Virus record (IMG/VR): IMGVR_UViG_3300033993_000509 | Coordinates: 1-26,216 of that record | From: a virus | Strand: one strand, 5' to 3' | DNA length: 26,216 nt | Shown here: positions 8,131 through 15,240 of the stretch, in pieces | Numbering within the stretch: the stretch's first letter is position 1 | Layout of the letters: the number at the start of each line of letters is the position of its first letter | Notes under the pieces: generated by a model | What the model saw: only the letters and a program-made list of their open reading frames with translations | Told to the model about the DNA's origin: nothing | Database searches by the model: none | Program-made: the position numbers and the translations under genes

Positions 8131-8459
8131 GTGATGCTCACAGTAAAGGTTCCAAGCATACCGCCTGCAGTCAATAGTCTGGCTGCAGGCATGGGCTGCA
8201 TGCCAATCGATGCAAACGGGACATCCCCCGTCATTCCAATGTAGATGGTTACTGCCAAACGGGTTTCTGGCCTTGGCTCATAAACAGCAATCGGCTCATT
8301 AATCGAGCGTTTGGGCTCGAGCTGCGGATGCTTTGGCTCGTAACACTCCGGGCAGACCTTAAAGCCTGTCCACTCCTTCTTGAGGATGTTGAGCGGGTAC
8401 TGGAATCCGCACTGGTCACATATGGCCAGTGAGAATTTGCCAGAAGCGTAGCCCGCCAT
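8127..8459 (-). CDS. Small zinc-ribbon phage protein
   Basis: A 110-aa protein with a clear four-cysteine zinc ribbon: C14-x2-C17 (CDQCGFQYP) and C36-x2-C39 (VCPECYEPKHPQLEP). The arrangement SGKFSLAICDQCGFQYP...KEWTGFKVCPECYEPKHPQ is a common small phage protein found among head-tail connector genes. Its role is not established; zinc binding is inferred from the motif. The last 45 residues are hydrophobic and beta-like. The start lies 6 bases after the upstream stop with no evident ribosome-binding site, so coupling is likely. Confidence 0.82.
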   Translation of the reverse strand: MAGYASGKFSLAICDQCGFQYPLNILKKEWTGFKVCPECYEPKHPQLEPKRSINEPIAVYEPRPETRLAVTIYIGMTGDVPFASIGMQPMPAARLLTAGGMLGTFTVSIT

Positions 8460-8465
8460 AGCGGA

Positions 8466-9137
8466 TCAGTAGCCCACGTTGGGCGTTAGGAATACGCTGG
8501 CCGTATCGCGGTCTTCCATGGCTGCACGGGCAAATTCCTCCTCATACAGCTGCTTGAGCAGAGGAACGCGCTCCGGCATCTTCTTCAGGGCTAGATAGTA
8601 CGCAAGGCCGGCTACCAAGCACGGTAGGAAGCGAAAGACAATCTCGGCTGTGTTCGTGTACGCGCCCGCGTCCTGAATGCGCCGCATGGTGTAGTACTGG
8701 AACGTGTACGTCTGCGTGGTATCAGGAGCAGGATAAACAAACAGCACTGGCGTTGCCGTGCGCTGCACGTAGTATTGGGCGGGGCGGGCAGTCACCAGCT
8801 TATTCGGCAGATGCAGGTACTCGTTCTGACTGATGCGATCAATCGTGATGTCCTGCTGCGTTTGGCCAGAGCCAGTACGGATAACCGCGGACAGGACATT
8901 GATGGTGTCTGCCGGAAGGTTGTATTGCGCCTGACCGGGGATCATGGTCAGGGAATCCTGCTCAATGGTCCACAGGTTCAAGCCACGATTGGCCCACTCG
9001 GCAAACAACAGGTTTAAAGACCGGCGAGCGGTCTTCATGTCATAGCCAGTGCGTGACTCCAGACCACAACGCTCGTATGCCTCCTCGATGAGATCATCGA
9101 ACTCAAGGTTAAAAGTTGCTGTGCCTGAAGTTGCCAT
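8466..9137 (-). CDS. Head-to-tail adaptor (P22 gp4-like or tail-tubular-A-like)
   Basis: A 223-aa protein. The opening FNLEFDDLIEEAYERCGLES, RRSLNLLFAEWANRGLNLWT and the beta segment QYNLPADTINVLSAVI are hallmarks of the adaptor family that binds below the podoviral portal and closes the DNA channel. The later half has a beta part (PAQYYVQRTATPVLFVYPAPD) and a helical end with YYLALKKMPERVPLLKQLYEEEFARA. It is the first large gene of the connector cluster. Whether it corresponds to P22 gp4 or to T7 gp11 cannot be decided by eye. Confidence 0.8.
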   Translation of the reverse strand: MATSGTATFNLEFDDLIEEAYERCGLESRTGYDMKTARRSLNLLFAEWANRGLNLWTIEQDSLTMIPGQAQYNLPADTINVLSAVIRTGSGQTQQDITIDRISQNEYLHLPNKLVTARPAQYYVQRTATPVLFVYPAPDTTQTYTFQYYTMRRIQDAGAYTNTAEIVFRFLPCLVAGLAYYLALKKMPERVPLLKQLYEEEFARAAMEDRDTASVFLTPNVGY

Positions 9138-9139
9138 GT

Positions 9140-9475
9140 TTATTTCATTTTCGAGCGGCGCAGACGAGACATACCCGAGCTGCTAGGAGCACCGGATCCG
9201 GGACCGCCACTGGCAAAACCCTTGACAGGCTTCTGCTTTTCCTTGGGCACCGGAGTTTCTTTGATCAATTTGCCAATGTCCGGATCCCGGCGGGAAGGAG
9301 TGACTGCGTCACCGACACGATTGACCGTGCCGCCACCGCCAAGGCGACCAGCCTTCTTGTCTTCCTTGACCATTTTCTTGCCAACGGAAGGCGCAATACC
9401 GACCTTCTTGGCAAATTTTGGGCTGTTTGCAACAGCAAGCATTAGCTTCTGTTGTTTTTTGGATGTAGTTGGCAT
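9140..9475 (-). CDS. Small basic protein with N-terminal KKQQKLM motif
   Basis: A 111-aa strongly basic protein. The start MPTTSKKQQKLMLAVANSPK and the following KFAKKVGIAPSVGKKMVKED match a small protein family often encoded beside phage structural genes. The rest is disordered Gly/Pro/Ser/Lys sequence ending RLRRSKMK. Function unknown; a DNA-contacting or packaged role is possible from its charge. The ATG overlaps the previous stop by one base (TGATG), with AGGAG nine bases upstream. Confidence 0.75.
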   Translation of the reverse strand: MPTTSKKQQKLMLAVANSPKFAKKVGIAPSVGKKMVKEDKKAGRLGGGGTVNRVGDAVTPSRRDPDIGKLIKETPVPKEKQKPVKGFASGGPGSGAPSSSGMSRLRRSKMK

Positions 9476-9720
9476 CAGTTATTGCTCCTATTACCCATAG
9501 AAAGACTGTCTATCTTACGTTCCAGCCGGTCAAAACGATCCATCAACTGCTGCATATCCGCCCTGAACTCAGTGCGGGTGATGTGATCGCGGGCAACCTC
9601 TTCCCGCGTCCTGTTTAACAGGATGCCTAGTCGATCTATCTCTGTAAATTTCCCTTTAAGGAGAAACAAGGTAAGGCCCACCAATGCAGAAAGAATGATG
9701 TTCCATATCATCATTTCCAT
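9475..9720 (-). CDS. Membrane-anchored coiled-coil protein (possible lysis or virion accessory)
   Basis: An 81-aa protein with one N-terminal hydrophobic segment (residues about 4-21, MIWNIILSALVGLTLFLL) and then a charged coiled coil (GKFTEIDRLGILLNRTREEV... MQQLMDRFDRLERKIDSL). This topology, a single membrane helix plus a cytoplasmic or periplasmic coil, is seen in small phage holin-like, spanin-like and tail-associated proteins. No lysis neighbour in the window settles it. Three ATG codons lie within the first four codons; the first is used here, with a weak AAAGTGA site upstream. Confidence 0.7.
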   Translation of the reverse strand: MEMMIWNIILSALVGLTLFLLKGKFTEIDRLGILLNRTREEVARDHITRTEFRADMQQLMDRFDRLERKIDSLSMGNRSNN

Positions 9721-9738
9721 GATTTGTCACTTTAAATT

Positions 9739-9758
9739 AGGTGAGCCGAAGCTCACCT
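9739..9758 (-). terminator. TTCG-loop hairpin between small tail-module genes
   Basis: On the minus strand AGGTGAGC-TTCG-GCTCACCT is a perfect 8-bp stem with a UUCG loop, followed by AATTTAAAG. The weak T-run suggests partial termination or 3'-end protection of the upstream transcript. Confidence 0.45.
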
Positions 9759-9769
9759 ATTGTTAGAAA

Positions 9770-9970
9770 TTAACGAATCAGGGTCTTTTTGCCACGGGCC
9801 AGACCGTTACCACGGCACTGAACCGAGCCGCCGGAAGCGTACTGAATGGCTGTGCCGCCACCCATTTTCTTCATTGGCTTGGCATCCATACTCAGCATGT
9901 CGTCGCCGGCCTTGCCCTTTTTAGTGGACTTGGCGTATTTCATGCCCTTGTTCATGTTCATGTCTTTCAT
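9770..9970 (-). CDS. Small Met/Lys/Gly-rich protein
   Basis: A 66-aa basic protein starting MKDMNMNKGMKYAKSTKKGK. Its C-terminal GGSVQCRGNGLARGKKTLIR resembles an arginine/glycine-rich ending that recurs on small phage virion-associated proteins. No folded domain is evident. AAGGA lies 8 bases before the ATG. It is followed by a TTCG-loop hairpin. Function unknown. Confidence 0.72.
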   Translation of the reverse strand: MKDMNMNKGMKYAKSTKKGKAGDDMLSMDAKPMKKMGGGTAIQYASGGSVQCRGNGLARGKKTLIR

Positions 9971-9981
9971 GATTGGATCCT

Positions 9982-10260
9982 TTAAGCGTAGAAAAATGTT
10001 GCTGCAGTCACATCAGTCAAATCTGCGTACGAGCTGGTCGTGCAAAGCAGGCCGTCTTCCGGCAAGTGCAGATAAACAGAGCTTCCCGCTGCGATGTCGA
10101 TAACGGCCACTGTCGTGCCTCCTGAGCCACCATCTTTGATGGTGACAGAACCTACACCAGCCGCGGGGACAATGTAGATACCTTTGACACGTGTACGGCC
10201 ACCGAAAATTGTTCCATCGACAGCCAGTCGTGTGCTTTTAACGTCGCTAAGAAATGCCAT
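9982..10260 (-). CDS. Small beta-rich phage structural protein
   Basis: A 92-aa protein beginning MAFLSDVKSTRLAVDGTIFG. The beta-strand pattern RVKGIYIVPAAGVGSVTIKDG, AGSSVYLHLPEDGL matches a small family of phage virion proteins seen next to connectors. The start overlaps the end of the previous gene by 14 bases and has GGAG seven bases upstream, which supports it. Nothing catalytic is visible. Confidence 0.75.
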   Translation of the reverse strand: MAFLSDVKSTRLAVDGTIFGGRTRVKGIYIVPAAGVGSVTIKDGGSGGTTVAVIDIAAGSSVYLHLPEDGLLCTTSSYADLTDVTAATFFYA

Positions 10261-10414
10261 GTTGCTGCTCCGGTTCTGGGGCGTCTAGCCTGTTAATCAG
10301 CATCTTGTATGCTTGGACCGTGGCCTGAGCCTGAGTCAAAAAGATTTGAGCTTTCTGTGCTTCAGTCTCAAGGTCACGAATCTCAGTCTCCAAGAATTCC
10401 TTGGTGATCTGCAT
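10247..10414 (-). CDS. Small coiled-coil protein
   Basis: A 55-aa helical protein (MQITKEFLETEIRDLETEAQ...), with the whole length predicted as coiled coil except a Pro/Glu/Gln-rich tail (LDAPEPEQQHGIS). The frame is open up to 10468, but the ATG at 10412-10414 lies one base after the preceding stop (TAATATG), and residues before it are shadow of that gene. Similar small coils occur in phage structural operons. Function unknown. Confidence 0.65.
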   Translation of the reverse strand: MQITKEFLETEIRDLETEAQKAQIFLTQAQATVQAYKMLINRLDAPEPEQQHGIS

Positions 10415-10415
10415 A

Positions 10416-10988
10416 TTAAGCTGCGCTAGAACACATGATGAAATAAGGCGTACCGTCTGATGCCACAACTCTCAAAGTCTTAGCAATAGTAGCGGTGCTT
10501 GTTACAAACAAGGCCGCAGGGATATTAAACAAGTTAGGGACAGTGCCTGTACCGCTGTTTGTAAAGCGGATGAACGAGGTGTTAGTCCAAGTACCGCCAG
10601 AAGCAAAGTTGGAGTCAGCCTGAATAGCTGCCAATGTGCCGCCGGGGTTCGTAGATGTACCGCCCAGAGTAGCGCGAAGAGCGTTACCTGCGCCGGATAT
10701 AGTGCCCGAACCGTTGACGCTCAGGCTAACGTGAGCACCATTGATCGTGCCGCCCGTAGCGCCACCAACACCTGTGACTTGAGTCAGGGCACGGAGGGTC
10801 TCGCCGGAACCGGTAGATGTAAAGGCCAAGCGGCTGTACGACAAGCGGGTATCGCCAGTAGTGGCTGAAGTCGTAGCGTAAGACTCGGATATGTTGCCAG
10901 CAGCTGTTTCTACGATAGGGCTAGTGGCGGTGCCAACAACAAAGCCGTTAAGAGAAGAGACTGGGCCGGAGAATGTGGTCAATGCCAT
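10416..10988 (-). CDS. First gene of the tail operon: Ser/Thr/Gly-rich virion protein
   Basis: A 190-aa low-complexity beta protein beginning MALTTFSGPVSSLNGFVVG. The SGETLRALTQVTGVGGATGGTINGAHVSLSV part and the end TLRVVASDGTPYFIM resemble phage virion proteins with a beta-helix or jelly-roll fold. AAGGAACCAATC gives a good ribosome-binding site. It is the first gene after the promoter at 11078-11105, so it is likely produced in quantity. Decoration or head-fibre function is possible, but not shown. Confidence 0.75.
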   Translation of the reverse strand: MALTTFSGPVSSLNGFVVGTATSPIVETAAGNISESYATTSATTGDTRLSYSRLAFTSTGSGETLRALTQVTGVGGATGGTINGAHVSLSVNGSGTISGAGNALRATLGGTSTNPGGTLAAIQADSNFASGGTWTNTSFIRFTNSGTGTVPNLFNIPAALFVTSTATIAKTLRVVASDGTPYFIMCSSAA

Positions 10989-11077
10989 GATTGGTTCCTT
11001 ACATGCAAGTTAGGCGTATCAGTCTGCATGTCGTCAGCCGGGACTGTCTGATACACCGGAAGGCCCGGGATGGGTTG

Positions 11078-11105
11078 AATATACGCTTTTTCCAGCGGGT
11101 GTCAA
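11078..11105 (-). promoter_or_regulatory. Tail-operon promoter (TTGACA-16-TATATT)
   Basis: The boxes TTGACA (11100-11105) and TATATT (11078-11083) have a 16-bp spacer. The -35 lies just beyond the end of the DUF6321-like gene. The predicted leader of about 80 bases contains the inverted repeat GTATCAG/CTGATAC (11016-11022 and 11048-11054) and then AAGGAACC before the first tail-module gene. Confidence 0.7.
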
Positions 11106-11110
11106 CCGGT

Positions 11111-11368
11111 TTAACACTTCCAACGCTTAAGCGATGCCGCCTTTCGCGTGGGCTGTCCTTTTTCGTCCTTCATGGGCCCGGGCATGCCAGACATTCGGGC
11201 GCAAAACGAGTCTTTGCGTGCCCCGCCTTTGGGCTGGGGAGCTTTCAGATTACTGCCGGTGGCGGCGTTGTACTTGGCACGGCCCTTGGCCGTCAAACCA
11301 GCGCCCTTGGACACCGGTAGTTTCTCACCGCGACCCACACTCAGTGAGGGACCTTTTTTCTTGGCCAT
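11111..11368 (-). CDS. Small basic protein, DUF6321-like
   Basis: An 85-aa basic protein. The core GLTAKGRAKYNAATGSNLKAP...KDSFCARMSGMPG...RKAASLKRWKC is a strongly conserved phage and plasmid signature that I associate with DUF6321-type proteins. Function unknown; the cysteines in SFCARM and the final KC are part of the pattern. The start at 11366-11368 follows AAAGGG by six bases; the longer open frame up to 11554 runs back through the terminator and capsid gene and is not used. Transcription must come from readthrough of the head operon, because the tail promoter lies at its end. Confidence 0.8.
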   Translation of the reverse strand: MAKKKGPSLSVGRGEKLPVSKGAGLTAKGRAKYNAATGSNLKAPQPKGGARKDSFCARMSGMPGPMKDEKGQPTRKAASLKRWKC

Positions 11369-11409
11369 TTCATACCCTTTCGAGAATTCATCGACTATAC
11401 AGCAGGGAC

Positions 11410-11438
11410 AAAAGAAAAGGGGCCCGAAGGCCCCTTTT
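11410..11438 (-). terminator. Strong terminator after the major capsid gene
   Basis: On the minus strand AAAAGGGGCC-TTCG-GGCCCCTTTT forms a 10-bp stem with a UUCG tetraloop, followed by CTTTTG. Symmetric A and T runs mean it may act in both directions. A smaller hairpin of the same loop type (CTGCC-TTCG-GGCAG) precedes it. It separates the head and tail modules. Confidence 0.85.
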
Positions 11439-11459
11439 GCTTCTGCCCGAAGGCAGCGG

Positions 11460-12377
11460 TTATGCCGAACCGACGGAGCCGTAAATGCCGCGTGGATCGC
11501 TCCAGCCGAAGCTGTAACGCTCACGTGCTTTGTAGCGCACGTTGCCCGTGTCAAAGTCGCCTTCGAAAGCGGTTTTGATTGGCGAACGGTTGAACATTTT
11601 CAGACCGTTAGGAGCGTCGGTCATGAGGAACCAAGCATCCGTGTCGGTCAGGAAATGGTTGACGGCGTAGCCTTCTGGCACCATGCCCATCGATTTGATG
11701 GCGTTGATGTCATTGTCAGCAGTAGCCGTACGCAGAGTGGTCTTCATCAGGCGCTCTGCAGTGAACTGCAGTTCCTTAGGAATAACCAGCTTGCGTGCTT
11801 GCACAGCAACCTTGAGGCCACGCTCGTCCAGAAAACCGGCGATGTCGATAATGCCTTGTTCGAGGGAAGTCTCGTTCAAGTCAGCAGCGACAGCTGGGGT
11901 ATTGCTGAAGTTAGGACCCATAGCAGTTGGGTGTGCAGTGTTGCACAGGGACACGCCGTCGCCGCCGTTATAGGCACCAGTGGTGTTGAACGCATTGTTC
12001 AGCACAGAGGCAGCTTTAACTTGCTTGGTGTGGGCCATCGAACGGGCCAAGGCTTTCGTGTAACGAGCCGACAAGCGGTCATACAGGTTGTCCTCGATAG
12101 CCTCTTCGGTCAGTGCAAATGCCATGGCCACGGTTTCGTGGCTGTAGCGAGCAGTGAACGATTCCTGAGCGGTGTCATAAGACACGCCAGCGCCCTCATT
12201 TTTGGTTGGGGCTGCGCCGAAACCGGTGAGCATCACCTCTTCTTCAAACGCACGGTCCGAAGATTCTTCAGAGAAGATCTCGCGGTGTTCGTTTTCGTAG
12301 CGGTTGTACTCCATGCCGAACAGTGCGTTCAGGCCGGGCTCGAGTTCTTTAACCAGTTGGGAACGTGAAATTGCCAT
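11460..12377 (-). CDS. Major capsid protein, Mu gpT-like
   Basis: A 305-aa protein that builds the icosahedral shell. The start MAISRSQLVKELEPGLNALFG and the stretches HETVAMAFALTEEAIEDNLY, ARYTKALARSMAHTKQVKAA, NTAHPTAMGPNFSNTP and RLMKTTLRTATADNDINAIK are the pattern of the HK97-fold, Mu-like major head subunit family (gpT). Length is normal for the family. It follows scaffold and decoration genes and is closed by a strong terminator, as expected for a highly expressed gene. AAGGAG sits seven bases before the ATG. Confidence 0.9.
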   Translation of the reverse strand: MAISRSQLVKELEPGLNALFGMEYNRYENEHREIFSEESSDRAFEEEVMLTGFGAAPTKNEGAGVSYDTAQESFTARYSHETVAMAFALTEEAIEDNLYDRLSARYTKALARSMAHTKQVKAASVLNNAFNTTGAYNGGDGVSLCNTAHPTAMGPNFSNTPAVAADLNETSLEQGIIDIAGFLDERGLKVAVQARKLVIPKELQFTAERLMKTTLRTATADNDINAIKSMGMVPEGYAVNHFLTDTDAWFLMTDAPNGLKMFNRSPIKTAFEGDFDTGNVRYKARERYSFGWSDPRGIYGSVGSA

Positions 12378-12379
12378 GA

Positions 12380-12964
12380 TTAAGCTCCTTGACCTGCAAC
12401 GCCGGCGCTACCGTAGGCGTGTTCGTTGACTTTAACAACAACCACAGCATAGTCACCGAAAGCATTGTCTGGCGATGAATACAGCGCGACAATTTTCAGA
12501 TTCAATGCGGCAGTGTTGGCGATTGTGGACGAATCCAGCGTGCCAGCGGAAATGCCGTTGACAGTGCTGCCAGTGGTGGAAGCAGTGATGTCAGCGTTTT
12601 TGCCGATGTCAGCTTGAACGATGTCTTCGTCAGCTTGGATCAAGAACAACTGGGCGGGATCATCCAGCACTTCGGCAACGATGCTGCCAGAGGTGATGTT
12701 GACACTACCGGGGTAGTAGTTCTTCCAAGTGGGCTTGCCCGACGTAGGATCGATGTAGCTGCAGCCATTGAAGACGCCGACGGCGGCTGTATGGGTAGCG
12801 GGTGCGAATTTGACGAGGTAACCATCATAGACGGTGACCAAGTCGCCTTGGTAAATTGCTCCGGACTGGTTATCGTTAATCGTGTAGCCATACTGCTTTT
12901 GGGCACCAGTAGCTGACAGATTGCCGATAGGGCGCAGACCAAAAGGCTTGTTTGTGTTTGCCAT
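12380..12964 (-). CDS. Probable capsid decoration/stabilisation protein
   Basis: A 194-aa protein starting MANTNKPFGLRPIGNLSATG. This opening and the beta-rich body (GAIYQGDLVTVYDGYLVKFA, GVFNGCSYIDPTSGKPTWKN) are typical of a protein placed directly upstream of Mu-type capsid genes in environmental phages. Its adjacency to the capsid gene (2 bases) and size support a decoration or head-stabilising role, which remains inference. AGGAG is six bases upstream of the ATG, immediately after a hairpin. Confidence 0.72.
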   Translation of the reverse strand: MANTNKPFGLRPIGNLSATGAQKQYGYTINDNQSGAIYQGDLVTVYDGYLVKFAPATHTAAVGVFNGCSYIDPTSGKPTWKNYYPGSVNITSGSIVAEVLDDPAQLFLIQADEDIVQADIGKNADITASTTGSTVNGISAGTLDSSTIANTAALNLKIVALYSSPDNAFGDYAVVVVKVNEHAYGSAGVAGQGA

Positions 12965-12985
12965 TTGTAGCTCCTAAAAAGTTAA

Positions 12986-13005
12986 GCAACCGAATTAACG
13001 GTTGC
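12986..13005 (-). terminator. Attenuator-like hairpin before the decoration gene
   Basis: On the minus strand GCAACCG-TTAATT-CGGTTGC (7-bp stem) is followed by TTAACTTTTTAGG. The T-run is offset, so partial termination is possible. The ribosome-binding AGGAG follows directly, which could also make it a translation-boosting structure. Confidence 0.4.
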
Positions 13006-13465
13006 CAAAGGTGGTTTTAGAACTCCTCTCGGGGTTCTGGATACGCATCGAAGAGTGAGCGTTTTCGCGCATCATCTCATTGTCTACAGCTTCAAGTTGT
13101 TCCCGTGCCTTACGGCGGAAGTGGGCATCACGCTCTTGAGCAGTTTCGATTGGAATGCGGGCAAGCATTAAGCCGCCTACAGACACAACACCCGCATGGC
13201 GACCTTCATCGAGTGAAGGAAGCATGTTGCGGTACTCTTCAGGCAATTCATCAGCTCGGACCAGTTCATAGCCCTCACGAAGTCTGCCGTAGACGTGCTG
13301 CTTGTCTTCAAAACCGTTGATCTCAGAACGGATCCACCGGTGCTTATAGCCTTCGGGGGCGGGAGGAGCATCCAAACGTGATGGCGGTGCCCATGGCTTG
13401 CGACGAACTTCCTTTTCGCGTGAAACGCGGGGAGATTTATCGATGGTAAGGGTTGTGTTGCTCAT
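12995..13465 (-). CDS. Conserved head-module protein of unknown function
   Basis: A 156-aa charged protein. Residues 20-100 (RKPWAPPSRLDAPPAPEGYK, HRWIRSEINGFEDKQHVYGR, GGLMLARIP) are a conserved pattern in phage head operons between scaffold and decoration genes. The C-terminus is helical and basic, ending SKTTFGNR. The frame has two close ATGs: 13471 overlaps the scaffold stop (ATGA), while 13465 has GAAGGA at the right distance (six bases). I choose 13465; translation of both is possible. No known activity. Confidence 0.75.
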   Translation of the reverse strand: MSNTTLTIDKSPRVSREKEVRRKPWAPPSRLDAPPAPEGYKHRWIRSEINGFEDKQHVYGRLREGYELVRADELPEEYRNMLPSLDEGRHAGVVSVGGLMLARIPIETAQERDAHFRRKAREQLEAVDNEMMRENAHSSMRIQNPERSSKTTFGNR

Positions 13466-13467
13466 GG

Positions 13468-14376
13468 TCATTCCTTCACGTATTTCGCATATTCCTCAAG
13501 AGGAACATTCAACTTCTTGGCAATAGCAATCTGACTCGGCGATAACCGAACAGTACGGCGCACACTACTCACACCCGAACTACGGGAAGCAGGAGCAACG
13601 GCGGGTGCGAAACGCTGTTGTCTGTTTTGTTGCGGAGTTTCCTCCGTAAATCGTTTTGGCAGCTCTGATCGGAGCCGACTATCAAGCTCAGTATAGTATT
13701 CATCTGAGTTTGGGTCAACGCCCTCTTGTTCTACAAGAGTTTGATGAATACCCCAAGCAGCATATGTCATCACACGATCTTGGCCAAACCAAGGATTACG
13801 AGCAGCCCAACTCTCTGCTTTGGGGCTCGGTGGAGCCTTCTGCGGAGCTTGTTGAGGAGCTACCTGCTGGACAGGCTCCTGATAGTTTTTGATCTGTTCC
13901 TGTTGCGACTGCAGCATGCCCGCGACCTGACGCTGATCGATACCCAGAGCGGAAAGACGCTCTTGGGCTTCGGACTCAGTATCAAAATCGCCTTCTTCAC
14001 GTGCTTTGCGGATGATTGCACGCAACTGAGCTTGCTGGCCTTCCATGCGGGCTTTGGCCTCGTTCAAGCGGCCGTAGTCGGTGTGTACGAGCTTCTGCTG
14101 AAGATGATCGGCTTGGTTCTTCAGGCCACGGGCATATTCCAAGGCTGCCTGCTCACGGCGCTCGGACTCGCGCATGCGGGCGGTGAGCTTGGAGATACGC
14201 TTTTGAACCGCATCGCTGACAGAGTCAAGCTCTGAGCGCTGAGATTCCTGTTCCGGGGCAGCTGCTTGAGCCGATTCAGGAGTTTCCTCGGGGACTTCGG
14301 ATTCAATAGAAACGTCAGTTTCTACCTCGCCTTCGCCAAGGTTGAATTCAAGTTGAGAGTCTGGGGTAGTTTTCAT
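13468..14376 (-). CDS. Capsid scaffolding protein
   Basis: A 302-aa, very charged, mostly helical protein. It has an acidic N-terminus (EVETDVSIESEVPEETPESA), a long coiled coil from about residue 45 to 175 and a conserved block WAARNPWFGQDRVMTYAAWG...VDPNSDEYYTELDSRLRSELP, and ends in a basic helix (SPSQIAIAKKLNVPLEEYAK). This organisation and the place between portal and capsid genes are those of phage scaffolding proteins, which guide procapsid assembly and usually bind the capsid through a C-terminal basic helix. AAGG is six bases upstream of the ATG. Confidence 0.85.
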   Translation of the reverse strand: MKTTPDSQLEFNLGEGEVETDVSIESEVPEETPESAQAAAPEQESQRSELDSVSDAVQKRISKLTARMRESERREQAALEYARGLKNQADHLQQKLVHTDYGRLNEAKARMEGQQAQLRAIIRKAREEGDFDTESEAQERLSALGIDQRQVAGMLQSQQEQIKNYQEPVQQVAPQQAPQKAPPSPKAESWAARNPWFGQDRVMTYAAWGIHQTLVEQEGVDPNSDEYYTELDSRLRSELPKRFTEETPQQNRQQRFAPAVAPASRSSGVSSVRRTVRLSPSQIAIAKKLNVPLEEYAKYVKE

Positions 14377-14384
14377 TTATTGCC

Positions 14385-14840
14385 TTACATATGCAGGATG
14401 TCTTCGGGATCCTGAACCGTGGCCAAGATTTCGTCATCATTGAGAATCCGAATCTCTCCGCCATCGATATTCATGCGTGCGCCAGCATAGCGACCAAAAA
14501 TGATCCAGTCGCCCTTCTTGCACCAAGCGCCGTTCGGGAATTTGCCCGTGTCGGCGTAGGCCAGAGGACCGACTTCCAGCACATAGCCGCAGGTAGTGGT
14601 CAATTGCTCGCGCTGAATGGTCTGGTCAGACAGGACAATGCCACCCTTGGTCTTGTTTGCGCCGCGGTACGGCAAAATCACAACACGCCAGCCGGTGGGC
14701 TTCGGGATGCGATTTAAAACGCTCTCATTAAGGTCTTCGACCTTGAGTTCGCCGTCTTTTGTGTATGCATCGGAGAGTTCCGGCTGCTTTGCAGCAGCTT
14801 CCTCTTCCCAACGCTTCTCCAGAGCTGTTTTCTCCATCAT
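14385..14840 (-). CDS. GroES-like co-chaperonin
   Basis: A 151-aa protein with an extra charged N-terminal 45 residues before a Cpn10 fold. Key features are GWRVVILPYRG (50-60), the mobile-loop motif KGGIVLSDQ (GGIVL at 66-70, the part of GroES that contacts GroEL), GYVLEVGP (85-92), and KKGDWIIFGRYAGARMNI (108-125). In the Cpn10 family the loop binds the rim of host GroEL; phage versions such as T4 gp31 enlarge or retune the cage for capsid protein folding. Its place between the small head genes and the scaffold fits that use. AGAGG sits at 4 or 7 bases from the two adjacent ATGs; 14837 is the better spaced start. Confidence 0.85.
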   Translation of the reverse strand: MMEKTALEKRWEEEAAAKQPELSDAYTKDGELKVEDLNESVLNRIPKPTGWRVVILPYRGANKTKGGIVLSDQTIQREQLTTTCGYVLEVGPLAYADTGKFPNGAWCKKGDWIIFGRYAGARMNIDGGEIRILNDDEILATVQDPEDILHM

Positions 14841-14848
14841 CGCGCCTC

Positions 14849-15034
14849 TTAGTCTTCAGGGTTTTTCTTTAAAAGATCCAAAATCAGATCTTCCACGAAT
14901 TTGTAGCCCTCAAGACGGCCCATCAGCTGCCCATACTGCTCCATGCTCTTGACACGGTTACTCAAGACGAGTTCTTCCGTGTCCCGACGCAGTTTGCGGA
15001 GTTCTTTGAGCAGACTTTCTGAGAATTGAAGCAT
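14849..15034 (-). CDS. Small helical head-module protein
   Basis: A 61-aa all-helical, charged protein (MLQFSESLLKELRKLRRDTE...) with a heptad-like arrangement of leucines, probably a short coiled coil. Small proteins of this look (with VKSMEQYGQLMGRLEGYKFV) occur between portal and scaffold genes of environmental phages. Function unknown. GGAAT lies upstream of the ATG. It starts just after a 7-bp hairpin in the intergenic gap. Confidence 0.72.
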   Translation of the reverse strand: MLQFSESLLKELRKLRRDTEELVLSNRVKSMEQYGQLMGRLEGYKFVEDLILDLLKKNPED

Positions 15035-15050
15035 TGATATTCCAATGAAG

Positions 15051-15072
15051 CGGACAGTACGGGCCCTGTCCG
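15051..15072 (-). other. Intergenic hairpin
   Basis: Perfect arms CGGACAG/CTGTCCG (7 bp) with an 8-base loop lie between the lysine-rich gene and the next small head gene. No T-run follows, so it is more likely an mRNA processing or stability element than a terminator. Confidence 0.45.
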
Positions 15073-15099
15073 AAGGCTACACCCCTATTATGCACAAAT

Positions 15100-15240
15100 T
15101 TACGCGATCTTTGTCTTCTTCATAGCATCTTTGCGAAGAACAAAGTATGGTTTGTTGACCTGAACACCGGGAACTGTCTTCTTTTTCCCAACCTTGACTG
15201 GTTTCTCAACTGTTTTCATAGATTTACTGGAAGTTGCCAT
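15100..15240 (-). CDS. 46-aa lysine-rich protein overlapping the portal end
   Basis: A small basic protein that starts MATSSKSMKTVEKPVKVGKK and ends VLRKDAMKKTKIA. Twelve of its 46 residues are lysine. The ATG at 15238-15240 lies inside the last codons of the portal gene and has GAAAG six bases upstream; an in-frame ATG at 15219, four bases after the portal stop, lacks any ribosome-binding site. No homologous function is recognised; the charge suggests binding to DNA or an acidic partner. It would be missed by length filters. Confidence 0.6.
   Translation of the reverse strand: MATSSKSMKTVEKPVKVGKKKTVPGVQVNKPYFVLRKDAMKKTKIA

Noticed and set aside
11148-12368. 406-codon open frame on the plus strand opposite the capsid gene
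   Set aside because: It mirrors the codon pattern of the major capsid gene, crosses its terminator and matches no protein style; the minus-strand product is a recognised capsid protein.
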